A program made the position numbers and the translations under genes. The notes beneath the pieces were generated by a model, which did not search any database, was not told where the DNA came from, and worked only from the letters and a program-made list of their open reading frames with translations. Positions 28,489 through 38,372 of a stretch of DNA of 64,000 nucleotides are shown here, in pieces (the first letter of the stretch is position 1; the number at the start of each line of letters is the position of its first letter). The DNA comes from Trichomonas vaginalis G3 (Eukaryota > Parabasalia > Trichomonadida > Trichomonadidae): NCBI RefSeq assembly GCF_026262505.1, contig NC_067203.1:22611411-22675410 (forward strand), read 5' to 3'.

Positions 28489-29358
28489 ATGAATTTTACA
28501 AAACCACCGTTACCGTTCTTTGGAAATAAGAGTAGATGTAAAGATATTATATTGAGAGAACTTAAGAAACTACCGAATGGTCTAACATTTGGAGATTTGT
28601 TCGGTGGAAGTTTCTATATATCCCATTTATGTCATACCGTATTTCCTGACTCAAAGATTATATGCAATGACTTCGACAACTATATGGACCGTCTCAAACA
28701 TATTCCAGACACAAACAATATATTGAAAGAGTTAAAAGAAAAGATACCTATAGGTAAGATGGAACGTATACCATTAGATAAGAAAAATATTGTGAGAGAG
28801 GTTTTGAAAAAAGCAGAATATATAGACTGGGATAGTATATCTGCTAGACTATTATATAGTGGTGCTATAAGAGTTCATGACATTGAAACACTTATGTCAA
28901 AAGTTTTATATCTTAACTATACAAATGTTTTCAAAGAGGACATAGAAAAATATATTGAGGGTATAGAGTTTGTGAGATGTCATTGGACAGAGTTGTATGA
29001 AAAATATAAAGACAAGGAAAATGTTTTCTTTATAGTGGACCCGCCGTTCTATAACACATGGGATTTTCAATACCAAGTAGACTGGACTTTGAGAGACTCT
29101 TTAGAAACTTTAGACGTTATATACATAACCATCCATGCTTTTACTTTACATTCCGATAAAAGTGGTTTGGAAACTGTTATGAGATGGTTAGAGGACATAC
29201 ATGACTATGAGTTTATATATGACAAGATAGAATATGAGAAAGGTCCTATAAACTGGAGAAAGTGTCACAATAAAGAAATTTTATTAGTAAGTATAATGTG
29301 GTTTGAAATAGGACTACTTGTTTTAGGTTTTTTCCATTGTGTCATTTTATTTATTTGA
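28489..29358 (+). CDS. Element B: N6-adenine DNA methyltransferase (Dam-like)
   Basis: ATG 28489. The motifs of the D12/Dam class appear in order: PFFGNKSR at residues 9-16, FGDLFGGSF (SAM-binding) near 36-44, CNDFDN near 63, and the catalytic DPPFYNTW near 184, a DPPY-type motif. The enzyme would methylate adenine in DNA. Such genes occur in many giant-virus-associated and Polinton-like elements, where they may protect or mark element DNA. The frame is open over about 289 codons, the last 20 or so being hydrophobic and less typical. It is the first gene after the left terminus. The matching part of element A, if any, is outside the window. Confidence 0.85.
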   Translation: MNFTKPPLPFFGNKSRCKDIILRELKKLPNGLTFGDLFGGSFYISHLCHTVFPDSKIICNDFDNYMDRLKHIPDTNNILKELKEKIPIGKMERIPLDKKNIVREVLKKAEYIDWDSISARLLYSGAIRVHDIETLMSKVLYLNYTNVFKEDIEKYIEGIEFVRCHWTELYEKYKDKENVFFIVDPPFYNTWDFQYQVDWTLRDSLETLDVIYITIHAFTLHSDKSGLETVMRWLEDIHDYEFIYDKIEYEKGPINWRKCHNKEILLVSIMWFEIGLLVLGFFHCVILFI

Positions 29359-29451
29359 CGTGGCAGAAAAGTACAGAGAATATGAAGATGAACCAATGCC
29401 TGCAAATGTTCAGCATATGTACTCGTAAGAGATATTTTTATCTAATATTAA

Positions 29452-29814
29452 ATGGACGCACAGAACTTAGCGAATGCACAGCAACCTGGACAACCAAACC
29501 CAGAGAATATTCCAAATGAAGTTAGAATACAAACTGCAATGGCAAACTATGGTCAAGTGCCAACAGATGTACAAATGCAAACTGCCATGTCAAATGACGC
29601 TGCGTTAGGTTTGCCACCATGGTATGCAAATATGAGATGGAAAGAGTTTTATACAAACCCTGAAGTGGGATATAAACGACTTTATGCAGATGACGCGAAC
29701 ACAGGAGTTGACCCAGAATATGTTTTCTACCAGAGGAGAAACAAAATGTATGAGCTCCAGTTAAAGAATGCTATGGAACTCAACAGGAAACGTAAGAGAC
29801 TAGGCGGACATTAG
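29452..29814 (+). CDS. Element B: hypothetical protein, 120 aa
   Basis: ATG 29452, MDAQNLANAQQPGQPNPENI. Two imperfect repeats (VRIQTAMANYGQVPTD / VQMQTAMSNDAALG) are followed by PPWYANMRWKEFYTNP and a basic helix, LNRKRKRLGGH. Small size and a basic C-terminus next to a pVI-like gene suggest a virion protein. No family recognised. Confidence 0.65.
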   Translation: MDAQNLANAQQPGQPNPENIPNEVRIQTAMANYGQVPTDVQMQTAMSNDAALGLPPWYANMRWKEFYTNPEVGYKRLYADDANTGVDPEYVFYQRRNKMYELQLKNAMELNRKRKRLGGH

Positions 29815-29833
29815 ATTTTTACATATAGTTAAA

Positions 29834-30067
29834 ATGGGTTTCTTCAGTAAGATAGGAAACTTCTTTCGAAATGTTGGAAGAGGTATATGGAATGGAATAA
29901 AATCTGTCGGAAGAGGAGTATGGAACGGTGTCAAAAATATTGGTAAAAGAGTAGGTCAATTTGTTGGTATTATACCTAAAGACCCTGAACCAGAAGAACA
30001 AGCTCCTGTTATACAACAGCCTGAACCTGCACCACAGTCAAGTTGGCAACCACAACCGGTATATTAA
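29834..30067 (+). CDS. Element B: amphipathic pVI/pX-like small protein, 77 aa
   Basis: Starts MGFFSKIGNFFRNVGRGIWN, then a near repeat, GIKSVGRGVWNGVKNIG. The result is a strongly amphipathic, basic glycine-rich helix of about 45 residues with a proline/glutamine tail, EPAPQSSWQPQPVY. This resembles membrane-active or DNA-condensing minor capsid proteins of adenovirus and Polinton type. It is related in design to, but different from, the gene at 33645. Confidence comes from composition only. Confidence 0.6.
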   Translation: MGFFSKIGNFFRNVGRGIWNGIKSVGRGVWNGVKNIGKRVGQFVGIIPKDPEPEEQAPVIQQPEPAPQSSWQPQPVY

Positions 30068-30108
30068 AAAATTATATTTTTACCGTTCGATAGTAGTTGT
30101 ATATGAAA

Positions 30109-30917
30109 CTAAGTTCTAAGTAAAACGCATGGTATAATGGAATTATTCTTTTCTTCCATCTGTAGTAAACCATACTTGAAAGTCTGAAATACTTCCACTT
30201 GGTGGTTCGTATAACTTTGTAGGTTTTTCGTAAAAGTCATTTGCCAAGCATAAGAAAGAGTTTGGGCGCCAGAAAATGAAGCATGAACTATCACAGCATC
30301 TTGGTCGAAAACATCTTTAAATAAATATGGTTCATCTCTTGCATATCGACTGTAGATATTTGCTAAAGGAGGTTCAACTTTCTGATTTAACATTCTTTGC
30401 AAATAATACCATGACATTGCAGTGAATTCTGTATATATTTGTTCGTCTTTATTTGGATTGTCTTCGTAGATTTGAAATGACACTTGTGAATTTTGTTTGT
30501 CATATACAATTCTCACATAAAGTGTGCTATCGGTATTCGCATATTCATCAGCATATTTTGCATAACATGAATTTATTTTATCTTCTATATTTTTAATGCA
30601 GTCTGTAGAGAAGATGAGAGGTCAACTTGTATTAGCTCAATTTCTTCCCACATTTTTCGTTGCCCTTCAGATGTATAATCTATATGAAACCTTACAATAA
30701 ATGGAAAACTTTTATCTTCTACAGACACAAACTTTATTCTTCGAAAGCCAATAGCTTTTGTGACAGATGGGTCTCTTAACCATCTTAATGGGTAGTCAAA
30801 ACGATAGCCTTCATGCTTTACGGTATCTGTCTCAAACTTTTGACCGACATTAGTAAAAAGTTCATCTAATGGTTTAGTTGTAGCAACTCTAGAATTTTCT
30901 TTTTCTATTGGAAGCAT
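30109..30917 (-). pseudogene. Element B: TKPLD structural-like family member
   Basis: Begins MLPIEKENSRVATTKPLDEL at 30917 and shares RFDYPLRWLRDPSVTKAIGF with the element A frame at 1-624 almost exactly. It diverges from the fibre gene start at 30936 by 18 bp, as in A. Later segments (AMSWYYLQRMLNQKVEPP; YTNHQVEVFQTFKYG) correspond to parts of the A paralog at 4923-5783. Broken in this copy. Probable virion accessory protein by context. Confidence 0.65.
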
Positions 30918-30935
30918 ATTTTATCTATAATAAAA

Positions 30936-32671
30936 ATGTCAAATGAAACAGCGTCTATGAGAGAAATACAACACAACCGACAACTCATTATGCAAGCTCT
31001 AAATAAGAACACAACAAACTTTTCAAACTATTCTAAGATATCTGAGTCATTGAAATAGGGTGACTTAAAACTGACAATAAACCCAATGACAGATGAGTTT
31101 CTGTTTCAAGACAATAAGAACCATACTGTCTGTATAAATCCAACAAAAGGAACTTTAAACGAGAAACCTATAAATGAACTTCTTTTGAAAGCAGATGTTG
31201 ACAACAAAGCTGACAAAGAATATGTAGACGATGCAATAGCAAAAGAAGAAGAAAGAGCTAACAATGCTTATGCAACAAAAGAACATACTCATCCTGAACT
31301 AGCAGACAAAACATATGTTGACAATAAAATGTCAAGTGAAGTGACAAGAGCTGAAAACGAATATTCTAAAAAGACTCATATACATTATATTAACCAAATA
31401 CCAAGTCTTAAGGAAACATTAGAGACAAAAGCAGGTAAGACTCATACACATTCTATATCTGATATTACAAACTTACAAGAAACCTTAAACAGGAAAAGTG
31501 ACGTTGGACATACACATACCATTGCAAATATTACAAACTTACAAGAAACCTTAAACAGGAAAAGTGACGTTGGACATACACATACATCTTCTGAAATAAC
31601 AGACTTAAACGTTAGCCTTGAAAATAAAGCAGATAAAACATATGTCAATGAAATATACCAAAGTTTGATAGGAACAAAAAATATTGAAACTATTGTTGGT
31701 GACTTTTCTGTCAATGAAGAAAATAAATATTTTAGATGGCAGTTGGTACAGTCCTTAAAAAATGGTACACGGCATAAACTCATTCCGAAAAATAACAATG
31801 AAATGTATGTAAGCTATAAAAAGAATGATGGTACACAAGTTAAAGTTCCATTAGACAACAACTGCTACTTAAACTTATATGGAGACGAACAAAAGAAATA
31901 TTTAAGAGTTTATGAAATGGTGGATATGATATTACCTGACCCAGCTCCGGCACCACATTATTATGACTATGGAGATGACGACAGAACACCACATGTAGAT
32001 GAACAAAAGCTAACATTATATTTAGATTATTATAGATATAAAAGATATAATGCAATAGAAAAAACGAGAATAGTATATTATTATACAGATGACAGAAATA
32101 AATATTATAGTCAAGACTTTACTTACCCTGAAAACATAAGATTATATTATAAAAAATATTCTGACACAAACCAGAAGAAACCTGAAATAGTTGCACTATA
32201 TTTTAAGTTCAAAAGAGACAATCCTATAATATCTCATATGTTTGATTTAATGAACCCAGTAGGTTCTATTTATACATCTATGGATGCAAGAGGTCCTCAA
32301 GTAATGTTTGGTGTTGGTGCATGGGAAAAATAGTCGACAGGTTTTTGTATTGTGCAAACTCTTCAAAGGAAACAGGTGGAAGTAAAACGATTTCAGGTGA
32401 AAATTTACCTGCACACAGTCATTACATAGATTTAAGTACATCTCAAGCAGGTTGGCATAGTCATAGATATTGGGATTGGTCAGGAATGACAAAAGGTAAA
32501 GGATATGATGTTAAAGACGACGTTAAGTTTGCTATAAATTGTTACTGGAATAACACGCAGGGAGAAGGAAACCATACACATTTCGTTTCAGGATATACGC
32601 AAACAACGGGACAAAGTAAAGAATACATGCCACCTTACATGACAGTTTACGCATGGTATAGAATTGCTTAG
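30936..32671 (+). pseudogene. Element B: phage-type fibre gene remnant
   Basis: Same organisation as 643-2639, with a charged N-terminal region, HTHTI..ITNLQETLNRKS units (three or so, against seven in A) and a middle domain with KKPEIVALYFKFKRDNP. Near the end it has PVGSIYTSMDARGPQVMFG and PPYMTVYAWYRIA, which match the pattern of phage tail-collar tips (family knowledge). Broken in this copy. The differing repeat number between elements shows length variation of the shaft. Confidence 0.75.
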
Positions 32672-33627
32672 TCGTCATTTTCAACTTCTTTAGCATATTC
32701 GTCAGGAGTTGTCTTATATTTGTTAGGAACTGTCTTTGAAAGTATACCACCTTGAACTTTGACAAGTTTGAAACGAGGTCTGACAATAGTAGTTTTATCT
32801 TCTGCTTGCAGTGTGTACATTTTGCCATGTTTGCCTAAAACTTCATAATATTCTCTTGTATACTTTCTTCTATTTTTACGAACACGAATGTGAGTACCTG
32901 TCGAGTTCCCATTGTTGTCATAGTCAATAGTATTTTCATATGGGTCGCGTTTAGGTATTTCTATTTTTACTTTGTCACCTTTCTGAAGTTTGAAGCCCGA
33001 CATTCTTTCTTGCTTGTCTCTTTTGACTAAATTATTAAATATATAGTCTTTCTCTAAGTCAGGGTTGTTTTTCATTTCTTCGGGGGAGTGGTTTCCCAAA
33101 CCTTTTTGTTTACGGTTATTGTAAATATTTAAAACTTGTCTCATCTTTGCCATGGAGAAGTGTCTATACTTGTCGTCATATGACATTTCATTTGCTTCAC
33201 CACCTTGTGGTTGGTTTAAGTCTCTTAACATTTTTATACATCCGTCAATGACACCAAGAGCAGAATGGTTTTGGTCGACAATGAAATATTGGTTTACATT
33301 TTTTGAACGCAGATAGTTTTTTACATCATCTGATTTGAAAGAACTTTCACAGTCAGATGTCGGTTTTGTTGGATGGTATTTGTCAACGAATATTGTCAAA
33401 GCTGCTAAGATATCTAAAATAGCTTTGGACTGTAATGGTATGGCTTCACAGTATCTTGTGTTTTGACCAACAAATATTAACCAGTATGGAGGTCCATCTG
33501 TTCTAACTCTCGGAATGTTTTCCAAGATATCCATAAACCAAGCATTTGGTGTTGAACTAAAGATTTTTATCATGAGTGCTTTCTTTGTCGCTTTAGAAAC
33601 ATAGGGGTCCTTGTTCGGATTCGTCAT
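32668..33627 (-). CDS. Element B: retroviral-type (rve) integrase, 319 aa
   Basis: Open from MTNPNKDPYVSKATKKALM at 33627. RNase-H-fold catalytic region: WFMDILENIP (first D), PTSDCESSFKSDDVKNYL (second D), then NQNHSALGVIDGCIKMLRDL where the third acidic position lies. The C-terminal third is basic with SH3-like strands, KLQKGDKVKIEIPKRDP and RVRKNRRKYTREYYEVLGKHG. This is the family that inserts Maverick/Polinton DNA and fits the 5-bp duplication seen here. It ends against the fibre gene and starts 18 bp from the pVI-like gene. Confidence 0.88.
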   Translation of the reverse strand: MTNPNKDPYVSKATKKALMIKIFSSTPNAWFMDILENIPRVRTDGPPYWLIFVGQNTRYCEAIPLQSKAILDILAALTIFVDKYHPTKPTSDCESSFKSDDVKNYLRSKNVNQYFIVDQNHSALGVIDGCIKMLRDLNQPQGGEANEMSYDDKYRHFSMAKMRQVLNIYNNRKQKGLGNHSPEEMKNNPDLEKDYIFNNLVKRDKQERMSGFKLQKGDKVKIEIPKRDPYENTIDYDNNGNSTGTHIRVRKNRRKYTREYYEVLGKHGKMYTLQAEDKTTIVRPRFKLVKVQGGILSKTVPNKYKTTPDEYAKEVENDD

Positions 33628-33644
33628 TTTTTACCCTATAAGAA

Positions 33645-34046
33645 ATGGGTTTATTTGGCGCATTAGCAGGAGTCGCATCTAGATTTTTACCCGCAGTGGG
33701 AACAATAGCCAGAGGTGCATTTGGAATTGGAAGGAAGATTTTGAGTACATTAGGTATACTGAAAGACAAAGCTCAGCCTATTATACAAACTGTACAGAAA
33801 GGTTGAGATGTAGCACGAGATGCAACAAATCTTATTCCAAATCCTGAAACAAGAGGAAAAGTTCAAGGATGGATGGACAATGTAGGAAGACAAGCAGGAA
33901 ACTATTATAACAAAGCAAAAGACTACTATAACCAAGCAGGACACTATATGGACCAAGGTGAAAGATTCTTTAACAGAGGATATAACCATGCACAACAATG
34001 GGTAAGCAATAACCAACCGCAACCACCTCAAACTTGGGAAATGTAA
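33645..34046 (+). pseudogene. Element B: amphipathic pVI-like protein remnant
   Basis: Matches 3611-4011 of A closely: MGLFGALAGVASRFLPAVG, then a tyrosine/asparagine-rich second half. Not one open frame in this copy. Confidence 0.6.
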
Positions 34047-34065
34047 GGTTTTTAACTAGGATGAA

Positions 34066-34230
34066 ATGAACAATGCAGCATTGAGACAAATGAGTTCAAG
34101 ATGGATTTGTCGGCTTCCAGCATTTAAACCGATACCATATAGTCAGGCTCAGCATGTGAAACTGAATGATATTATTAAAGGAACCATCCCACCTCCACAA
34201 CAACAACCAGTTGAAAACAAACCAAACTAA
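34066..34230 (+). CDS. Element B: small hypothetical protein, 54 aa
   Basis: MNNAALRQMSSRWICRLPA, conserved at the N-terminus with 4031-4198. The C-terminal half (PPPQQQPVENKPN) is unrelated to that of A. Position is conserved between the pVI-like gene and the TEEVETVDL gene. Confidence 0.5.
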   Translation: MNNAALRQMSSRWICRLPAFKPIPYSQAQHVKLNDIIKGTIPPPQQQPVENKPN

Positions 34231-34249
34231 AATTTTTTACTGAGATGAA

Positions 34250-34810
34250 ATGACCGAAGAAGTTGAAACGGTAGATTTGACACCACAAACAAAAAGTTCA
34301 GAACCATTGTCAAAACCTGTCAAAGAACTTACAGATGAAGAGAAAAATTCAATAATAGAAAGTGCCAGGTCTGGAAATACAAACCCTAACTATAAAGTCA
34401 CTTTTCATAGAAATAGAACAGCTAGTATCTCAAAAAAGAAACAGACTCTCACAAATAAAATATTGAAGTCTGAAGGAGCTTTCGAGACAACAGATGGAAA
34501 AGTTTACTTCACTGACCAACAGTTCATTATAGAACATCTCATTGACTTAGAGTCGAAATATTCTAAACTTTATAACAAACACAAAAAGTTGAAAGGAAAA
34601 CAAAAATAAATGGCATATGATATTTATGAAGATGTTGACGACACAACTGTTCCTGCAAGTGAAGTAAAGTCAGAGGAACCGAAAAGTGACGAAAAACCGA
34701 TAGAAGAAGAAAAACCAAAGTTTAGTTTCCAAACTAAACCAAGTCAACCTTCATTAGCTGGTATGGTTTGGCGTCAAAGACTTATGGCAGCAGGCGGTTA
34801 TGTAAAGTAA
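34250..34810 (+). pseudogene. Element B: hypothetical charged protein
   Basis: Homologue of 4200-4784, with the same N-terminus (MTEEVETVDLTPQTKSSEP) and tail (AAGGYVK) and a slightly shorter EEEKPK linker. About one break. Confidence 0.65.
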
Positions 34811-34840
34811 AGAAAAAAATATTTTTTTATTTTTATAAAA

Positions 34841-35185
34841 ATGCCCCCATATAGAATGGACAGAAAGTCTGCTAGAATAAAAGCAGAGTTGCAAAGATAT
34901 GGTTGGAGAGTTTCGAAGAAGTTTAAATATAAGAAAGGAAGCCCCATAAAAGTCTATGACAAACTGGCTGGTCTGACCTACGAATTAGATTTGGAAACAG
35001 CACGTGCCAATTATCCAAACAGACTAGAGAGGTTAGAAGAAGAACGTCTTATGGACATGCCTTTCGATGTTAGTGAACCTCAAGTTGAAGGACACGACGG
35101 TTTGACACATGCCCTATGTCATTTTACTCAGAATTTTGTGCTGAATTCAGCAAAAATAATTTTTAGGGTAGATGGGTATATCTAA
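34841..35185 (+). CDS. Element B: hypothetical protein, 114 aa
   Basis: ATG 34841 after an AAAAAATATTTTTTTATTTT leader like those of other element genes. Sequence MDRKSARIKAELQRYGWRVS, then KKFKYKKGSPIKVYDKLAG, looks like a small strand-helix domain of the type repeated in some virus nucleases. I am not sure of that. The C-terminal end runs into the inverted repeat at 35148, so the original end may have been lost. There is no counterpart at this place in A. Confidence 0.45.
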   Translation: MPPYRMDRKSARIKAELQRYGWRVSKKFKYKKGSPIKVYDKLAGLTYELDLETARANYPNRLERLEEERLMDMPFDVSEPQVEGHDGLTHALCHFTQNFVLNSAKIIFRVDGYI

Positions 35186-35217
35186 CCTAATTTCTACCAC
35201 GAATTCTACCCTCATTA
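35148..35217. repeat. Left inverted repeat of the cassette in B
   Basis: AAAATAATTTTTAGGGTAGATGGGTATA and nearby TTCTACCCTCAT have inverted partners at 36236-36290 (GAGGGTAGAAATGAGGGT, then CCATCTACCCTAAAAATTATTTTT). They enclose the 35219-36160 gene. Confidence 0.8.
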
Positions 35218-35218
35218 T

Positions 35219-36160
35219 TTATAACCGTTTTACATGGTAACCGTTATGAATTCGTGAGATTCTAAACAGCTTCGTAGCTTCTATTTCTTCGCTGAGGATA
35301 TCAAAAGTTTTAACAATGCCGAAGGTTTCTTTATACTTCTTCTTGACGTCAGATAGAAGGAAATCGTCAGCAGTTGGATAGTTTTTGTTTAGAAATGCTA
35401 ACATGTCCATTTTATTTTCTGCTGGTTTCTCTGCTTCTTTCTTTAAGTCAGCATAGTCGTTTCTCATTCGTTCTATCTCTTTGACGGAGTAGTTATATTT
35501 CCTCATTGCTGCTTTACATTTAGAACATTGCGGATTCATTTTTGCGTTATACATTGAAATTTGACCTGCTAGAACAACTAAGGCGTCAATGGTTTTCTTT
35601 AACTCAAAAGCTGCTGGTTTTATTTGTCCATTCCATACTTTACCTCTTCTATCTTTATCTCTTATCTGCCATACACATTTTGCAACTAATGAAACAAAGT
35701 TGTCGTATGTCTTAAACTCCTCCGATTTATATATGTCAGAGATGTTCTTATATACCATGTCGCAATCTTTGTCCATAACTTTATGGTTGCAATGATATCC
35801 TAGAAACTCATAGTTTACTTTACGTATGAACTTCTTTATTTCTACTGAGTCAGTTGGTTTCACTTCTATTTCATCGAATTCAGGAATAGTGAGCTTTTGT
35901 TGCTGGATTTCAGGCAATTTGGGTAAATGGTCAATAATGTCCTGCATGTCATAAAGATATTCTTCATTTTCTTCATCCTGTGCGGTACAGTCTAAATTAC
36001 TTGTTAAAAGTTCTTGCTTTATTCTTTGTATTTCTGTTCCAAAACTATATGAAGAAGGAATGAAGTTTTTCATCTCTACTAACATAGATGTTGGATTCAT
36101 GACTAACGAGTTTGGTGCTGTTGTTGTTTGAATTGTTGTTGTGCCGATTGTTGAAATCAT
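35219..36160 (-). CDS. Element B: cassette gene of unknown function, about 313 aa
   Basis: Homologue of 8105-9019 but on the opposite strand relative to the rest of the element. The best start is MISTIGTTTIQTTTAPNSLV at 36160, which matches the A start region (TTAPNSLVMNPTSMLVEM). An upstream hydrophobic extension is open but not conserved. It has the same CSKCKAAMRKYN and TADDFLLSDVKKKYKETF features as A. Both elements keep this gene open and flanked by inverted repeats. The opposite orientation implies an inversion after the lineages split. Confidence 0.75.
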   Translation of the reverse strand: MISTIGTTTIQTTTAPNSLVMNPTSMLVEMKNFIPSSYSFGTEIQRIKQELLTSNLDCTAQDEENEEYLYDMQDIIDHLPKLPEIQQQKLTIPEFDEIEVKPTDSVEIKKFIRKVNYEFLGYHCNHKVMDKDCDMVYKNISDIYKSEEFKTYDNFVSLVAKCVWQIRDKDRRGKVWNGQIKPAAFELKKTIDALVVLAGQISMYNAKMNPQCSKCKAAMRKYNYSVKEIERMRNDYADLKKEAEKPAENKMDMLAFLNKNYPTADDFLLSDVKKKYKETFGIVKTFDILSEEIEATKLFRISRIHNGYHVKRL

Positions 36161-36235
36161 ATCTTTTATACCAAATAAAAAAATAAATAAAAATAAAACT
36201 AACTTTATTTTTTCTATCTTAAGGAAATTCATGAA

Positions 36236-36290
36236 AATTCATGAGGGTAGAAATGAGGGTATAAATACCCATCTACCCTAAAAATTATTT
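36236..36290. repeat. Right inverted repeat of the cassette in B
   Basis: Partner of 35148-35217. Ends CCATCTACCCTAAAAATTA. The motif TTAGGGTAGATGG also occurs at about 7077 and, inverted, at about 9622 in element A. Confidence 0.8.
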
Positions 36291-36402
36291 TTGTTCATGG
36301 GCTATGCCCCGCCGCTTTGCGTCTTTATGTTAAAATAAATGGTACCATTAATGATATCATGACTGTTCTCGTTCATGTCTGATTTACATCTAATGAAAAA
36401 GT

Positions 36403-36762
36403 TTAGAAGAATTTTCTTATTCTTTCTGGCATATTTTTGTCTTTCCAGTACTCCCGCTCTAATGGTCCCAGATGTGTTGGCTTCGACTCTCTCAAGTTCT
36501 TAGATGGTATAACATCTTCAACGCCTCCTTCATATCTTACTTTATAAGTGTCATTGTTTGTGTTATAGCCAAGTATTTCAATAACCACTCCTCGCTTTGC
36601 TTCGTCAATGGTTTCAGCAAGTTTGCCATTACTACTTTCAACTAACTTATGTCGAGGGTAAAATGCTATGGAGTCGTCAGCAGCTTTTATAAGATATCCA
36701 TTACCTTGCGTTGAATCTACTATATAATAGTTTCGACTTAACCTTAAACGTTTCTTTGTCAA
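36403..36762 (-). pseudogene. Element B: SH3/chromo-like fragment related to integrase C-termini
   Basis: RLRLSRNYYIVDSTQGNGYLIKAADDSIAFYPRHKLVES has the same layout as the integrase tail at 32700-32900 (YTREYYEVLGKHGKMYTLQAEDKTTIVRPRFKLV). It continues with a second small barrel, YNTNNDTYKVRYEGGVEDVI, like chromo or Tudor domains. It may be the C-terminal piece of another, lost integrase or a stand-alone reader protein. No ATG gives a convincing start and the region upstream looks partly open. Not present at this location in A. Confidence 0.45.
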
Positions 36763-36897
36763 TGGTTTGTCGTCAAGAACTACACGAACTTTTGTTCCAG
36801 GAATGAGAGTAAATTGTGTTGAATTTCTGATATTTTGTGTTTGGCTTCGGTGCTTGTTCGGACATCGAAAAAATGAAGTGGTTTGAGAATGACGGTT

Positions 36898-37482
36898 TTA
36901 CTTCAAAAAGCTGGTTATGACAGTTAAGTCATACAACAAGTTTAAAATAATATCTTGCTCTTCTTCTGAACGTTTGTTGTCTCTTCCGATAAAAGTTTCG
37001 AACATGAGAACCAAAAAACGTTTTTTGAGGAACCGAAAGAGTTCAGGCAAATTTTCATATTCTGGATATGTTGGGAGCAGTTCAAAACATCTGAGCTGAC
37101 TTTCGGACAAAATTGGGACAATGTCAGAAAATTCATCTTTGGTCGGACTGCTTGAAGGTAAGTCCCTTACATGTAAGTAGCTCTGGTAAAGTCTTCTCAT
37201 TTCTGCTAACTTTTGGAGTATAGCTTCGTAGTTTAGAAGTTTCAATTTTAATTGTCTTATTCCACTCTTTACTTCTAAACGGTAAGTATCCATGAGGTCA
37301 AGAGTAGCTTTGGTAGCTTTAAGTGGAGCTATCTCTTCTTTGACTTGTGCAATTTTGGTTGCAATTGTGGTTTGAGCTCCTTCAAGTTCGCCGTCTATGT
37401 CGTTCTCAACGCCTTCAACCATGGCTTGAAACTCTTCATCGGTCCATTGAGATTGGTGTGGGACGAATTTAACTTGCTTCAT
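36898..37482 (-). CDS. Element B: coiled-coil hypothetical protein, 194 aa
   Basis: ATG at 37482, MKQVKFVPHQSQWTDEEFQA. Residues 25-100 form a likely coiled coil (TTIATKIAQVKEEIAPLKAT; SGIRQLKLKLLNYEAILQKL). The C-terminal half is helical with RFLKKRFLVLMFETFIGRDN. Found only in B within this window. Function unknown. The good open frame and ATG support a real gene. Confidence 0.65.
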   Translation of the reverse strand: MKQVKFVPHQSQWTDEEFQAMVEGVENDIDGELEGAQTTIATKIAQVKEEIAPLKATKATLDLMDTYRLEVKSGIRQLKLKLLNYEAILQKLAEMRRLYQSYLHVRDLPSSSPTKDEFSDIVPILSESQLRCFELLPTYPEYENLPELFRFLKKRFLVLMFETFIGRDNKRSEEEQDIILNLLYDLTVITSFLK

Positions 37483-37505
37483 TCAAAAAATGAAAAAAAA
37501 TGTTT

Positions 37506-37790
37506 TTACTCTAAACGTGCCATATAGATGGCTATAAGTGCTTTGTTATATGACTTCTTCTTCACATGAGTCTTTGGCAACTTGAGAGTTCTTGTTGGAG
37601 TTGGGTCTGGAATTTCAATTCTCTCTCGAGCGCAACAACAGATGTCAGAATAACATTCCCCACTGTCCTTCTTGCCACCATAAACTGTGTATTGACCGAA
37701 CTTGCATTTGCAGGAAGACCGGTCACTACAAGGTTCACAGTTGAAATAGTTGTACTCATACCTGGTGAGTACGAGTGTGAGTAAAAACAT
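37506..37790 (-). CDS. Element B: cysteine-rich hypothetical protein, 94 aa
   Basis: MFLLTLVLTRYEYNYFNCEP is followed by twelve cysteines within about 45 residues (CEPCSDRSSCKCKFG; GECYSDICCCARER), then a basic tail, KLPKTHVKKKSYNK. Could be a secreted or metal-binding small protein; a hydrophobic N-terminus is suggestive but short. The leader TTTTTTTATG is preceded by GAGTTAAAATGAGATG-type sequence that also occurs in A near 5882. Confidence 0.5.
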   Translation of the reverse strand: MFLLTLVLTRYEYNYFNCEPCSDRSSCKCKFGQYTVYGGKKDSGECYSDICCCARERIEIPDPTPTRTLKLPKTHVKKKSYNKALIAIYMARLE

Positions 37791-37816
37791 AAAAAAAGTG
37801 AGTTAAAATGAGATGT

Positions 37817-38191
37817 TTACTGAACTGGCTGAATGTCGCCTTCTGTAGTTATAAAGAATGGTTGACCAGAGAAGTGAAGGAGAGACTGAATTGCCAATTT
37901 CATATGGGGTAGGGGGTTCTCCTTGTTTGGTATTTTTATCCAAGGACGTTTGTTTAGGAACTTAACAAGAGCTTCTCTTTTGGCGTCCTTTATGCCATCG
38001 TAGGCTGTCCCGTCTGGTATTTGAATTGGAATTCCAGTCGAAGTCTCGAGCTGAAGTGTAGACCTTCCAGAAATAGTGGTGAACTTGACCTTGGGCTTCA
38101 TTACCTTGCGCAAGTAGTCTTTTACGCAGTCGTTAAGTTCAATGAGGTAAATTGCCTCGTCAAGTCTTTCTTGCATTCCAAGTTCTTCCAT
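37817..38191 (-). CDS. Element B: hypothetical protein, 124 aa
   Basis: Read from the ATG at 38191 (MEELGMQERLDEAIYLIELN). Further upstream the frame stays open only because it crosses the GACAGGAAAA repeats. Contains YLRKVMKPKVKFTTISGRST and PHMKLAIQSLLHFSGQPFFI. A short remnant of the same gene lies in A at 11815-11870. Function unknown. Confidence 0.5.
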   Translation of the reverse strand: MEELGMQERLDEAIYLIELNDCVKDYLRKVMKPKVKFTTISGRSTLQLETSTGIPIQIPDGTAYDGIKDAKREALVKFLNKRPWIKIPNKENPLPHMKLAIQSLLHFSGQPFFITTEGDIQPVQ

Positions 38192-38194
38192 CCG

Positions 38195-38360
38195 ACAGGA
38201 AAATATTTTCCCGACAAAGGGAAAAATTTTTCCCGACGACAAGAAGAACTCTTCCAGTTGTCCGTCCGTAAACCATTCAAATTTTCGAAAATTGAGAACT
38301 TTTTGGTCGAACTTCAGAAAAAGTTCTTCCATCCGACAGGAAAAATTTTTCCTTCCGACA
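38195..38360. repeat. TTCCCGAC/TCCGACAGGAAAA repeats
   Basis: Same family as 11900-12110 in A, including the TTTTCGAAAATTGAGAACTT segment. It lies between two divergent genes and could hold their shared promoter region. Confidence 0.7.
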
Positions 38361-38372
38361 GGACACAAACGG

